The position numbers were made by a program, and so were the translations under genes. The notes under the pieces are model-generated. The model did not search any database, was not told where the DNA came from, and saw only the letters and a list, made by a program, of their open reading frames with translations. Below, piece by piece: positions 33,967 to 41,950 of a DNA stretch of 64,000 nucleotides (within the stretch, counting starts at the first letter, position 1; each line of letters starts with the position of its first letter). Origin of the DNA: Acetobacteraceae bacterium (GTDB lineage: Bacteria > Pseudomonadota > Alphaproteobacteria > Acetobacterales > Acetobacteraceae); NCBI GenBank assembly GCA_030041375.1, contig JASHOA010000060.1, positions 62,001 to 126,000 of the forward strand, written 5' to 3'.

Positions 33967-34168
33967 ACCCGTGTCGGGCTGACTGTGCAGCCCGACACGG
34001 GTCTCGCGCTTGATTCGAGCCCGCGATTCACGCCCTCCGACGATTCCGCCTCGGGCGATCGCGGGCTAGCCCCGTGCCGGGCTGACTGTGCAGCCCGACA
34101 TGGGTCTCGCGCTTGATTCGAGCCCGCGATCACGCCCTCCGACGGTTCCGCCTCGGGCGATCGCGGGA
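33965..34168 (+). repeat. tandem composite repeat, two 40-bp plus 50-bp hairpin units
   Basis: Unit A: a 40-base hairpin 33965-34004 (stem AGACCCGTGTCGGGCTG, perfect), 13 spacer bases, then the 50-base palindrome 34018-34067. Unit B: the same pair at 34068-34107 and 34121-34168, with small changes and a one-base deletion in the second palindrome. The block fills the gap between the convergent xoxJ and ftrA-like genes. The arrangement shows that the 40- and 50-base palindromes form one mobile or amplified unit of about 103 bases. Confidence 0.92.
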
Positions 34169-34201
34169 TCGCATGGTCCGCGGCACGAATCATGAGCGGC
34201 T

Positions 34202-35191
34202 TCAAGTGTTTGGCACGACGGCGAACCGAGCCCGGTAAGCGGATGGGCTTGTGCCGAGAATGCAGCGGAAGTGATGGCGCAGGGTGGCCGCGGTGCCGAA
34301 GCCGCAGGCAGCGGCCACGTCCTCGACAGGAAGTGCTGAGTCTTCCAGCAGCTCGCGTGCCCGGCCGAGGCGCTCGGTCAGCAGCCAAGCTCCAGGGCTG
34401 CTCCCGGTCGCCTCTTGGAAGCGCCGGTGCAAAGCGCGCGGACTGACGGCGGCCTCGGCCGCCAAGCGCTCGATTGACCAGTTCTCTCCGAGTGCTGCGC
34501 GCACCCGGTCCAGCAGCCCGGCCAGGCGCGAGCCGCCGGCTCGTTCGCGCTGCACAGGGTGCTCCACGTACTGCGCTTGCCCGCCGTCGCGGTGGGGCGG
34601 AATGACCAGTCGGCGGGCCACCGCATTAGCCACCTGCGGACCCCAGTCGCGCCGGATCAGGTGCAGGCAAAGATCCAGCCCCGCCGCGCTGCCGGCGGCG
34701 GTGAGCACGCTGCCCTCGTCCACGTACAGCACGTCGGGCACCAGGGTCAGGCCAGGGTGGCGGGCTGCGAGCGCGTCGAAGTAGCGCCAGTGCGTCGTGG
34801 CCCGCCGTCCGTCCAGCAGTCCTGCGGCCGCCAGAACGAACGTGCCTGAACATAGTGAAAGCACCCGTGCTCCCGAAGCGTGCGCGGCCCGCAGCGCTTC
34901 GCAGAGTGCTGTTGGCACCGGCGCGTCTGCACTACGCCAGCCCGGCACGACGACGGTGCCGGCGCGCGCGATCAGATTCAGCTCGCCGTCCACGCCTACC
35001 GTGATGCCGCCAGCCGCCCGCAACGGACCCGGCTCTGCCGCAGCGACGGCAAAGCGGTACCAGTCCGGTCCCATCTCCGGCCGGGGCAGGCCGAACACCT
35101 CGACAGCACAGCCGAACTCGAACGTGCATAGTCCGTCATAGGCCATCGCCACGACGAGCGGATTGAGGGGTGGAGCGGACGGCTTTGGCAT
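34202..35191 (-). CDS. ftrA: FtrA-like AraC-family regulator with DJ-1/PfpI domain
   Basis: A 329-residue regulator. The N-terminal DJ-1/PfpI domain has 'VVAMAYDGLCTFEFGCAVEVFGLPRPEMGPDWYRFAV' and 'VLSLCSGTFVLAAAGLLDGRRATTHW' (nucleophile-elbow Cys). The C-terminal AraC domain has two helix-turn-helix units: 'WSIERLAAEAAVSPRALHRRFQEATGSSPGAWLLTERLGRARELLE' and 'PVEDVAAACGFGTAATLRHHFRCILGTSPSAYR'. This is the GlxA/FtrA architecture. It diverges from a rhodanese gene with 89 bases between, a common pairing for FtrA. The inducer is unknown; sulfur or oxidative stress would fit the neighbour. Confidence 0.85.
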   Translation of the reverse strand: MPKPSAPPLNPLVVAMAYDGLCTFEFGCAVEVFGLPRPEMGPDWYRFAVAAAEPGPLRAAGGITVGVDGELNLIARAGTVVVPGWRSADAPVPTALCEALRAAHASGARVLSLCSGTFVLAAAGLLDGRRATTHWRYFDALAARHPGLTLVPDVLYVDEGSVLTAAGSAAGLDLCLHLIRRDWGPQVANAVARRLVIPPHRDGGQAQYVEHPVQRERAGGSRLAGLLDRVRAALGENWSIERLAAEAAVSPRALHRRFQEATGSSPGAWLLTERLGRARELLEDSALPVEDVAAACGFGTAATLRHHFRCILGTSPSAYRARFAVVPNT

Positions 35192-35280
35192 GATCTTGAC
35201 GCTATACGGCAGCCGTGCCGCTGCCCAGAGCGAAACGAAACGGCGCAATGTAGGGACAGGTCATCGGACAGGAGCCAGTC

Positions 35281-35739
35281 ATGCACCCGAACCCCGTCAC
35301 CCAGATTCCTGCGGCATCGTCCGCCGAAGTCCTCGACCACTTCACCCGTCGCCTTTCCCTTGAAACGGACTGCGCGGATGTGCATGAGGCCATGACGCAG
35401 GCCGGCGGACTGCCAGCCGGTTTTGTGCTGCTGGACGTGCGCGGGCCAAAGGCCTATGCGCGCTCGCACGTTCCTGGCGCGCTGAACCTTCCGCATCGGC
35501 AGATGACGGCCGAGCAGATGGTAAGCTGGCCCGAAGAAACCTTGTTTGTCGTGTACTGCGCAGGTCCCCACTGCAACGGGGCTGACCGCGGGGCAATGCG
35601 CCTGGCGCAACTGGGAAGGCCGGTGAAGCTCATGCTCGGCGGGATGACGGGCTGGGCCGACGAGGGCTTTCCCTATGCCACGGGTGAGGCGGCGGGGTCG
35701 GTGCTGGATGCCGGCGTGCCTGTCACCCATGCGGCGTGA
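35281..35739 (+). CDS. rhodanese-like domain protein
   Basis: A 152-residue single-domain rhodanese. 'FVLLDVRGPKAYARSHVPGALNLPHRQM' is the CH2A-like region, and the active-site loop is 'VVYCAGPHCNGADRGAMRLA' with Cys as the probable sulfur carrier. The loop is longer than in classic thiosulfate sulfurtransferases and matches the group found beside FtrA regulators. The ATG follows CAGGAGCC. The regulator on the other strand probably controls it. Substrate and acceptor are not known. Confidence 0.85.
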   Translation: MHPNPVTQIPAASSAEVLDHFTRRLSLETDCADVHEAMTQAGGLPAGFVLLDVRGPKAYARSHVPGALNLPHRQMTAEQMVSWPEETLFVVYCAGPHCNGADRGAMRLAQLGRPVKLMLGGMTGWADEGFPYATGEAAGSVLDAGVPVTHAA

Positions 35740-35817
35740 CTGCACCCTTGTTCCGTTTCGCGATCCGGCCACTGTGTTCTTATTCGGCCCCCGCTCGCAC
35801 CCGACCAGGCGGGAGCT

Positions 35818-37836
35818 TCAGCTCTCCGCGGGCTCCTCCGAAGCGAGACGAACGCCGTGCCGGCGCAGCTTGCGATAGAGCGTGTTGCGGCTGATGCCGA
35901 GTGCGGCCGCCGTTGCGGTTGCGTTCCAATGCCGGCGCTTGAGCTCGAGCAGCAGACGCTCGCGTTCGGCGACGGCGAGCGGATTGGGGTCATTCGAACC
36001 GGCGACTGCCGGGCAGAATGAAGACGGCTTGATCTCTCGAGCGGCCGGTGGATCAGCGGCGGCAAAAGCCGGACCAAGATGCCGGCGTTCGAGTTGCTGG
36101 CCCGAGGCCAGGGCGATCGCCGTCGCCAGCGTATTGCGAAGCTCGCGGATATTGCCGGGCCAACAGTGGGCCAGGAGGGCGCCCAGCGCATCGGGCGCGA
36201 TCGTAACCGGCAGGCCGCCGTTCTCCTCGGCAGAAATGGCTCGGACGAGCCGCTCCATGTCGCATCGTTCCCTGAGCGGCGGCAGGGTCAACACGAGCCC
36301 GCTCAAGCGGTAATAGAGGTCTTTGCGGAAACTGCCCTCCTGCACCATGCGCCCAAGGTCGCGGTTGGTCGCACTGATGACGCGCACATCGATGCTGATC
36401 GGCCGGCTGCTGCCGAGCGGCATGACTTCCTTTTCCTCGAGCAGCCGCAACAGCCGCGCCTGCAGCGCGAGCGGCATGTCGCCGATCTCGTCAAGGAACA
36501 GAATCCCGCCATGCGCCGCGACCACCTTGCCGCGCATGCCTCCGGCACGCGCGCCGGTGAAGGCGCCGGCGTCGTAGCCGAACAGCTCGCTCTCGATCAG
36601 CGTCTCGGGTATGGCCGCACAACTCAGGGCGACGAATGGCTTGTCGCGTCGTTCCCCGCTTTGGTGCATGGCGCGAGCGAACGTGTCCTTGCCGGTTCCG
36701 GTCTCGCCCTGGAGCAGGATGTGAATGTCGCGGTTCATCACCCGCTCGGCGCACCAGACGTTATGCGCCATTACCGGGTCGCCCAGCCGGTGCTGGGCAA
36801 GGTCGGCGCGTTGCCGCGGCGGCGGTGCCAGGCTCTTCGCTGCCAGAGTCGTGGGCGGCGGTTCCTGCGGCGGCCAGATTCCGGCGTAGAGAAGATGCCC
36901 GGCCCGGCTCGCAGCCGGCCAGATCTGGTAGGGTCGCGCCTGTGCATCGGCGAAGAAGCGGCTCGGCGAAACATCCAGCAGTTCCTCGATGCCGCGCCCG
37001 ACCAGCAAATCGTGGCTGTCGATGCCCAGGCGTGCCGATGCCGTGCTGTCGGAAGCGCGGATGCGGGCATGCTCATCCACCGCCAGCATGGCCGCGTGGA
37101 GCTGGTTCACCATCTCCACCTGGTCGTGGAAACGGAGAATCCAGCAATCCTTGAAGCTGCTGGTGAAATAGGACTGTTCGATGATGCGGGTCGAGGTACT
37201 GACCAGCGCCAGTGTCGGCACCTGGCTCTGACGGCTGTCGGGGCAGTCGAAGTGCGATGCGTCGAGCGCGCCAAGCAACTGTCCGTTCGGGCCCCACAGC
37301 GGTGCGGCCGAACAGGTCATGCGGACATTGCGGGCGAAGAAATGCTCTTCACGATGGACGAGGCGCGGCTTGCGATCGTGCAGGCAGGTTCCGGGCCCGT
37401 TGGTGCCTTCGTGCCGCTCGTCCCAGATGAAGCCCGGAGCAAGATCGACCCGCCGCAGCAATTCCTCGTGGCCGGGTTCGCACATCCGCTCGAGGATCAG
37501 CCCCTCGGCATCGGTCAGCAGCAGGAGATAGTGGGAGGGTGCGATCTGCCCGAACAAGCGCCGCATCTCCGCGCGCACGATCTGCGCGAGCGGACCAAGC
37601 TGGGCCCGCCTTTTCTCCAGGAGCTTGCTGCCCACCCGTTCGCTCGGCGGGTTGCCACCCGGCTCGAGGTGATGATCCCTGAGGCAGCGCTCCCAGGCGG
37701 CCACGACGTACGGTTCGGTCTGCGATCTCAACAGGCTGCCGACAATGCCGGCACAGCTACGCCGGACGAACTCGGCATGGCTTTCCGCCTTTTGCTCCGG
37801 GGCATTCGTTGGATCGACGGAACCTTCCCTGCGCAT
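35818..37836 (-). CDS. sigma-54-dependent activator, AcoR-like
   Basis: A 672-residue enhancer-binding protein. Residues 80-220 form a GAF-like sensor ('YLLLLTDAEGLILERM', 'WDERHEGTNGPGTCLHDRKP', 'TCSAAPLWGPNGQLLGALDAS'), and a PAS-like section follows at 235-300. The AAA+ domain has Walker A 377-384 (GETGTGKD), the sigma-54 contact loop GAFTGA at 424-429, and Walker B 'GGILFLDEIGDM'. A Fis-type helix-turn-helix ends the protein ('WNATATAAALGISRNTLYRKL'). AcoR-type regulators control acetoin and alcohol use. GGGGAGGTGG precedes the ATG. A -24/-12 promoter on the other strand, 194 bases away, is its obvious target. Confidence 0.92.
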   Translation of the reverse strand: MRREGSVDPTNAPEQKAESHAEFVRRSCAGIVGSLLRSQTEPYVVAAWERCLRDHHLEPGGNPPSERVGSKLLEKRRAQLGPLAQIVRAEMRRLFGQIAPSHYLLLLTDAEGLILERMCEPGHEELLRRVDLAPGFIWDERHEGTNGPGTCLHDRKPRLVHREEHFFARNVRMTCSAAPLWGPNGQLLGALDASHFDCPDSRQSQVPTLALVSTSTRIIEQSYFTSSFKDCWILRFHDQVEMVNQLHAAMLAVDEHARIRASDSTASARLGIDSHDLLVGRGIEELLDVSPSRFFADAQARPYQIWPAASRAGHLLYAGIWPPQEPPPTTLAAKSLAPPPRQRADLAQHRLGDPVMAHNVWCAERVMNRDIHILLQGETGTGKDTFARAMHQSGERRDKPFVALSCAAIPETLIESELFGYDAGAFTGARAGGMRGKVVAAHGGILFLDEIGDMPLALQARLLRLLEEKEVMPLGSSRPISIDVRVISATNRDLGRMVQEGSFRKDLYYRLSGLVLTLPPLRERCDMERLVRAISAEENGGLPVTIAPDALGALLAHCWPGNIRELRNTLATAIALASGQQLERRHLGPAFAAADPPAAREIKPSSFCPAVAGSNDPNPLAVAERERLLLELKRRHWNATATAAALGISRNTLYRKLRRHGVRLASEEPAES

Positions 37837-38029
37837 GCGAAAGCCACCTCCCCTTATCGCTGCCGCCTTGCGCTTGGAAAGTGCGCGTTCGCGGTGCATT
37901 TGTTCTTCGATACAGATTGTCCTCGTTTTCGGCGCCGCTGTCACGACTCCGATGCGCCGGCCCCGGGGCGGCGCGTCCGGCGGGGATGCAAGCACGTGAA
38001 ATCGCACGATACTGCCATTCCCGCCGTCC

Positions 38030-38046
38030 TTGGCACGGGCCTTGCA
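38030..38046 (+). promoter_or_regulatory. sigma-54 (-24/-12) promoter
   Basis: TTGGCACGGGCCTTGCA matches the consensus TGGCACG-N4-TTGCA exactly, including GG at -24 and GC at -12 with correct spacing. It points toward the cytochrome c, gfa and dehydrogenase genes and faces away from the sigma-54 activator gene. The 368-base region 37837-38204 contains no gene; the upstream part should hold the activator's enhancer sites, which I cannot define. Confidence 0.88.
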
Positions 38047-38056
38047 CGCACGGGCC

Positions 38057-38073
38057 TTGCACTTGCAGTGCAA
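38057..38073 (+). promoter_or_regulatory. perfect 7-3-7 palindrome downstream of the sigma-54 promoter
   Basis: TTGCACTTGCAGTGCAA is a perfect dyad starting 11 bases after the -12 element, so it spans the expected transcription start. It could be a repressor site. It shares TTGCACTT with the palindrome before the PQQ-ABC operon but has different centre spacing, so the relation is uncertain. Confidence 0.5.
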
Positions 38074-38204
38074 AGGATGTGTAGTCGACGCCTCCTGTCG
38101 GCGCTGCCGGGGAGGGGCTGCGTGCGGTACGCGCCCAAGGTTTCGACAAGGACGGCCAGGCCGGAACCGATTGGCCGTTCGGGGTAGCGCGAGGAGGGGA
38201 AGCG

Positions 38205-38558
38205 ATGCGGCGGCGATGGCAACGCGTGGTACCGGCGTTTCTGGCCGTCGCGGTGTTCGCTCTGCCATTGGCGGCGCTGATGCCGGCCAAAGCAAGAGCC
38301 GATGAGCCGCTCGGGGAGCAGCTCTACAAGAAAAACGACTGCGTCACCTGCCACGCCATAGACCACCAGATTGTCGGCCCGTCCTACCAGGACGTCGCCA
38401 AGAAATATGCGGGCCAGAAGGGTGCCGTCGACATGCTGGTCAAGGCGGTCAAGGACGGCCATGTCGGCACCTGGGGAATGGTGCCGATGCCTCCGCATCC
38501 AACCATGTCGGATGCGGACATCAAGACGATCGTCGAGTGGATTCTGTCGCTCAAATGA
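38205..38558 (+). CDS. small c-type cytochrome (c551/c552-like)
   Basis: A 117-residue periplasmic cytochrome: signal peptide to 'KARA', heme motif 'KNDCVTCHAIDHQIVGPSYQDVAKKY', axial Met in 'GTWGMVPMPPHPTMSDADIKTIVEWILSLK'. This is the pattern of bacterial class I c551 proteins, which carry electrons to a terminal oxidase. It has a GAGGAGGGG ribosome site. It is the first gene after the sigma-54 promoter and precedes the gfa-like and formaldehyde dehydrogenase genes, so it may serve the alcohol dehydrogenases when formaldehyde or alcohol signals are present. Confidence 0.9.
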   Translation: MRRRWQRVVPAFLAVAVFALPLAALMPAKARADEPLGEQLYKKNDCVTCHAIDHQIVGPSYQDVAKKYAGQKGAVDMLVKAVKDGHVGTWGMVPMPPHPTMSDADIKTIVEWILSLK

Positions 38559-38668
38559 ACGGGGCGAGGAAACCCTCGGCAATCCCGGCCCGGACAGCTT
38601 TCGCCGCGCGCGGGCCGACGACTGCGCCTGAGAGTGAACCAACATCGAGAGAGAGGTAGGAGGGAACC

Positions 38669-39115
38669 ATGTCAGGAACAGGAATCCATGTCAGGGGCCA
38701 TTGCCGCTGCAGCACCGATCCGGTGCGCTTCGAGATCACCAAGCAGCCCTACGAGGTGCATTATTGCCTCTGCACGGACTGCACCGACATCTCCGGCGGC
38801 GCGCTGGCCATCCTCGCAGTGGTCGAGAAGAGCGGCTTCAAGGTGACCGAGCACGAGGAGAAGATCAAAAACTTCGACACCAAGCCGACCGCGCATCGCC
38901 GCTTTTGCGGCACGTGCGGCTGCCACATGTTCCTCTATGTCGACGCGTTCCCCGATTTCGTGCTGGTCCATGTGCCGACCCTCGAGCGAGCCGACAATCT
39001 CGGCGCGGCACCGGATCGCTGGGTGTTCACCCGCTCCAAGCACCCGATGGTCACCATTCCGAACGATGGGCTTCCCCGTCACGAGGGATGGGCGGGGACG
39101 GCGAAGGCCGCCTGA
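38669..39115 (+). CDS. gfa: Gfa-like (glutathione-dependent formaldehyde-activating) protein
   Basis: A 148-residue zinc protein of the Gfa / CENP-V family. Three cysteine groups are visible: 'GHCRCS', 'CLCTDC' and 'CGTCGC', the layout of the two zinc sites of Gfa; the 'TDISGG' and 'GCHMFLYV' segments fit. Gfa has been reported to speed formation of S-hydroxymethylglutathione from formaldehyde and glutathione, though this is debated. Next to an S-(hydroxymethyl)glutathione dehydrogenase gene, that role is plausible. It has a strong AGGAGGG ribosome site. Some family members have other functions, so the name is by context. Confidence 0.8.
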   Translation: MSGTGIHVRGHCRCSTDPVRFEITKQPYEVHYCLCTDCTDISGGALAILAVVEKSGFKVTEHEEKIKNFDTKPTAHRRFCGTCGCHMFLYVDAFPDFVLVHVPTLERADNLGAAPDRWVFTRSKHPMVTIPNDGLPRHEGWAGTAKAA

Positions 39116-39132
39116 ATCGATCGATCGCGAGG

Positions 39133-39156
39133 GGCCGTTGCCGTCAGGCAACGGCC
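39133..39156 (+). other. hairpin between gfa-like and dehydrogenase genes
   Basis: Perfect 10-base stem GGCCGTTGCC / GGCAACGGCC with loop GTCA in the 77-base gap between the two genes. No T-tract follows, so it probably shapes mRNA stability or processing rather than ending transcription. Confidence 0.55.
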
Positions 39157-39192
39157 TGCCGGGCATCCCGTATCAAGAGTTGAGGTAGCGTC

Positions 39193-40299
39193 ATGGAAAC
39201 GCGCGCTGCGGTTGCATTCGAGGCCGGCAAACCACTCAGCATCGAAAAGGTCCAGCTGGCCGGCCCAAAGGCCGGCGAAGTGCTGGTCGAGATCAAGGCC
39301 ACCGGCGTTTGCCATACCGATCACTACACGCTCTCGGGTTCGGATCCCGAGGGGCTCTTCCCGGCCATTCTCGGGCATGAAGGCGCGGGAATCGTGGTCG
39401 AGGTCGGGCCGGGGGTGAGCACGGTCAAGGCGGGCGATCACGTGATCCCGCTCTACACGCCGGAATGCCGCGAGTGCGAATACTGCCTCAGCCGCAAGAC
39501 CAATCTCTGCCAGAAGATCCGCACCACCCAGGGGCGCGGCCTGATGCCCGACGGCACCAGCCGCTTCTCGTTCAATGGGCGGCCGATCCTGCACTACATG
39601 GGATGCTCGACCTTCTCCAACTACACGGTCCTGCCGGAGATCTCGGTTGCGAAGATCCGCAACGACGCGCCGTTCGACAAGGTCTGCTACATCGGCTGCG
39701 GCGTCACGACCGGGATCGGTGCGGTGATCTTCACCGCCAAGGTCGAAACCGGCGCCAAGGTCGTCGTCTTCGGTCTCGGCGGCATCGGCCTCAATGTCGT
39801 GCAGGGCGCGCACATGATCGGCGCGGAGATGATCGTCGGCGTCGATCTCAATCCGAAGCGTGAAGCGCTGGCCCGCAAATTCGGCGTCACCCACTTCGTC
39901 AACCCGGCCGGGATCAAGGACCTTGTCGGCCACCTGGTCGAGCTCACCGGCGGCGGCGCCGATTACAGCTTCGAGTGCGTCGGCAACACCACGCTGATGC
40001 GCCAGGCCCTCGAATGCTGCCACAAGGGCTGGGGGGTGTGCACCATCATCGGCGTGGCCGGAGCGGGACAGGAAATTTCGACCCGCCCGTTCCAGCTCGT
40101 CACCGGACGGGTGTGGAAGGGCACCGCCTTCGGCGGCGCGCGCGGTCGCACCGATGTGCCCCGCATCGTCGATTGGTACATGGACCATCGCGTCAAGATC
40201 GACGATCTCATTACCCACACCATGCCGCTCGATCGCATCAACGACGCGTTCCACCTGATGGAGAAAGGCGAATCGATCCGCAGCGTCGTGTTGTACTGA
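39193..40299 (+). CDS. frmA: S-(hydroxymethyl)glutathione dehydrogenase (class III ADH)
   Basis: A 368-residue zinc dehydrogenase that oxidises S-hydroxymethylglutathione to S-formylglutathione. Catalytic zinc ligands are in '[12 protein letters not shown]' and 'GHEGAGIV'; structural zinc in '[15 protein letters not shown]'; cofactor motif '[12 protein letters not shown]' with the acidic 'GVDLNP' favouring NAD. '[11 protein letters not shown]' holds the third zinc Cys. Its length is standard. It is the last gene of the sigma-54-controlled set; a terminator follows. It handles formaldehyde made by XoxF or the other dehydrogenase. The matching S-formylglutathione hydrolase (fghA) gene is not in the window. 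Confidence 0.95.
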   Translation: METRAAVAFEAGKPLSIEKVQLAGPKAGEVLVEIKATGVCHTDHYTLSGSDPEGLFPAILGHEGAGIVVEVGPGVSTVKAGDHVIPLYTPECRECEYCLSRKTNLCQKIRTTQGRGLMPDGTSRFSFNGRPILHYMGCSTFSNYTVLPEISVAKIRNDAPFDKVCYIGCGVTTGIGAVIFTAKVETGAKVVVFGLGGIGLNVVQGAHMIGAEMIVGVDLNPKREALARKFGVTHFVNPAGIKDLVGHLVELTGGGADYSFECVGNTTLMRQALECCHKGWGVCTIIGVAGAGQEISTRPFQLVTGRVWKGTAFGGARGRTDVPRIVDWYMDHRVKIDDLITHTMPLDRINDAFHLMEKGESIRSVVLY

Positions 40300-40334
40300 G
40301 CAAATACCGAGCAAAGCGGCGCGAGCGAAGCGGA

Positions 40335-40374
40335 GCGAGCGTGATGACCTGAAGTCATCACGCTCGCGCCTTTG
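40335..40374 (+). terminator. intrinsic terminator after frmA
   Basis: A 14-base perfect stem GCGAGCGTGATGAC / GTCATCACGCTCGC with loop CTGAA, followed by GCCTTTGTTT. It lies 36 bases after the frmA stop. Confidence 0.88.
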
Positions 40375-40422
40375 TTTCAGCGATCACGATTTTCTTTCAT
40401 CGGTGACTCGCCCTCACCCCTA

Positions 40423-40445
40423 CCCCTCTCCCAAAGGGAGAGGGG
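40423..40445. repeat. CTCTCCC/GGGAGAG palindrome
   Basis: CCCCTCTCCC and GGGAGAGGGG enclose three A residues. A related palindrome at 53590-53610 sits in the same type of place, between convergent genes, and both follow a CCCTCACCC word. This makes a second intergenic repeat family in the window. Confidence 0.7.
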
Positions 40446-40500
40446 AGAAAAAGTAGGCCCAGAGGGAGAGAAGAATTGTGTGGGGCGCGCGGTTTATTCG

Positions 40501-40549
40501 AGCCCGCGATTCACGCCCTCCGACGATTCCGCCGCGGGGGATCGCGGGT
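40501..40549 (+). repeat. 50-bp palindrome, copy at the pqqE 3' end
   Basis: AGCCCGCGAT...ATCGCGGGTA; the right arm has lost its final CT and the centre has a few changes (CCGCGGGGG). It touches the pqqE stop codon. Confidence 0.85.
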
Positions 40550-40550
40550 A

Positions 40551-41666
40551 TCAGGCCGAGGCCGGCTCGACTTCCGCCTTCGCGTAACGGCGATAGGCGA
40601 ATTCGGGCGGAACTGCCTCTGCACTTTCCGTTTTGGCCAGTGCGAGCAGCGCGGGGTGATGGGGTGAAAGCGCGCAGGCCGGATCCGTCGCCGCGGCGTC
40701 GCCCAGGATCGCCATCGCCTGGCAGCGGCAGCCGCCCCAGTCGATTTCGCGACGCTCGCAGGAGCGGCAGGGCTCGGCCATCCACGACGTGCCACGGAAA
40801 CGCTCGAAGGCGTCGGAATGTTCCCAGATCTCGCCGAGCGGCCGATCGCGGACATTGTCGAAGCGAAGTTGCGGAATGCCCTGAGCGGCGTGGCAGGGCA
40901 GCGCCAGGCCGGAAGGTGTCAGGTTGATGAACTGCCGTGCCCAGCCGCCCATGCAGGCCTTGGGACGCTTTGCGTAATAATCCGGCACCACGTGATCGAT
41001 GACGAGCCGGCCCTTCAGGCGCTCGCGCGCCGCCGCTACGATCTTCACGGCCTGGCTCACCTCATCGCGCGTCGGAATGAGGCTGGCCCGGTTTTTCAGG
41101 GCCCAACCATAGTACTGCACCTGGGCCACCTCGAGACGACCGGCCCCGAGTTCGACGGCGAGTTCGATCATCTCCGGCAGATGCGCGAGATTCTGCCGAT
41201 GCATCACGGCATTGATGGTGAGTGCCAGCCCGGCGCCACGCACCAGCCGGGCCGCCTTCAGCTTCTTTGCGTGGCCGCCGGGATAGCCGGCAATGCGGTC
41301 GGCGTTTTCCGCCAGCGTATCCTGCAGGCTGATCTGCACATGATCGAGCCCGGCCTCCTGCAGCGGCGGAAGCCGCCGCTCGTCCAGCAGCACGGCCGAG
41401 GTGATCAGGTTGGTGTAAAGCCCGGCGGCATGGGCGTGCGCAACCAGCGCCACGAGATCGGTGCGCACCATCGGCTCGCCGCCGGAGAAATGGATTTGCA
41501 GCGCGCCGAGCGAAGCTGCCTCGTCGATGACGCGCTGCCAGGTTGCGGTATCCAGCTCGTCGCGTACGCGTTCGAGTGCGAGCGGGTTGGAGCAATAGGG
41601 GCAGCCGAGCGGGCAGCGATGCGTCAGCTCGGCGAGCAGGGCCAGCGGCGGGCCGGGTGCGGTCAT
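40551..41666 (-). CDS. pqqE: PqqE, PqqA peptide cyclase (radical SAM)
   Basis: A 371-residue radical SAM enzyme. The SAM cluster motif is 'ELTHRCPLGCPYCSNP' (CxxxCxxC). 'GALQIHFSGGEPMVR' follows, then 'QISLQDTLAENADRIAGY'. The C-terminal SPASM region has 'CMGGWARQFINLTPSGLALPCHAA', 'CRSCERREIDWGGCRCQ' for auxiliary clusters. It joins Glu and Tyr side chains in PqqA, helped by PqqD. Its ATG overlaps the pqqD stop (ATGA). It is the last gene of the pqqABCDE operon; no pqqF or pqqG protease gene is adjacent. Confidence 0.96.
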   Translation of the reverse strand: MTAPGPPLALLAELTHRCPLGCPYCSNPLALERVRDELDTATWQRVIDEAASLGALQIHFSGGEPMVRTDLVALVAHAHAAGLYTNLITSAVLLDERRLPPLQEAGLDHVQISLQDTLAENADRIAGYPGGHAKKLKAARLVRGAGLALTINAVMHRQNLAHLPEMIELAVELGAGRLEVAQVQYYGWALKNRASLIPTRDEVSQAVKIVAAARERLKGRLVIDHVVPDYYAKRPKACMGGWARQFINLTPSGLALPCHAAQGIPQLRFDNVRDRPLGEIWEHSDAFERFRGTSWMAEPCRSCERREIDWGGCRCQAMAILGDAAATDPACALSPHHPALLALAKTESAEAVPPEFAYRRYAKAEVEPASA

Positions 41667-41950
41667 ACGATCAGCAATCCCTTGTCGTGCAGATTCTGCA
41701 GCATCTCGATGACGTCGCCGAGCACTTCCGCGCGCGGGGCGGAATGCCGCCCGGCCAGCACATCGGCCATGTCGCCGATGCTGGCTGCGCTATCGCAAAG
41801 CCCGAGCACTTCGGCCGCCAGATCGTCGAGCATCAGCACCCGCTCGGGGCCGAGGAGAACCCAGCCGCCGCGCGCGCGGTCCTGCTTCAGGCGCACGTGC
41901 GGCGACAGGCCGGGGCGGCTTTCGGCCGTCAGCGTCGTCGTGGTGCTCAT
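41663..41950 (-). CDS. pqqD: PqqD, PqqA-binding chaperone
   Basis: A 95-residue PqqD (RRE-type peptide-binding protein). 'PHVRLKQDRARGGWVLLGPERVLMLDDLAAEVLGLCD' is the family core, with 'VIEMLQNLHDKGLL' at the end. It brings PqqA to PqqE. The ATG at 41950 overlaps the pqqC stop by ATGA; the longer frame upstream is part of pqqC in another frame. Confidence 0.95.
   Translation of the reverse strand: MSTTTTLTAESRPGLSPHVRLKQDRARGGWVLLGPERVLMLDDLAAEVLGLCDSAASIGDMADVLAGRHSAPRAEVLGDVIEMLQNLHDKGLLIV

Noticed and set aside
33965-34168. Possible CRISPR or attachment-site array
   Set aside because: The repeats are palindromes of fixed spacer sequence, not unique spacers, and no cas or integrase gene is present.
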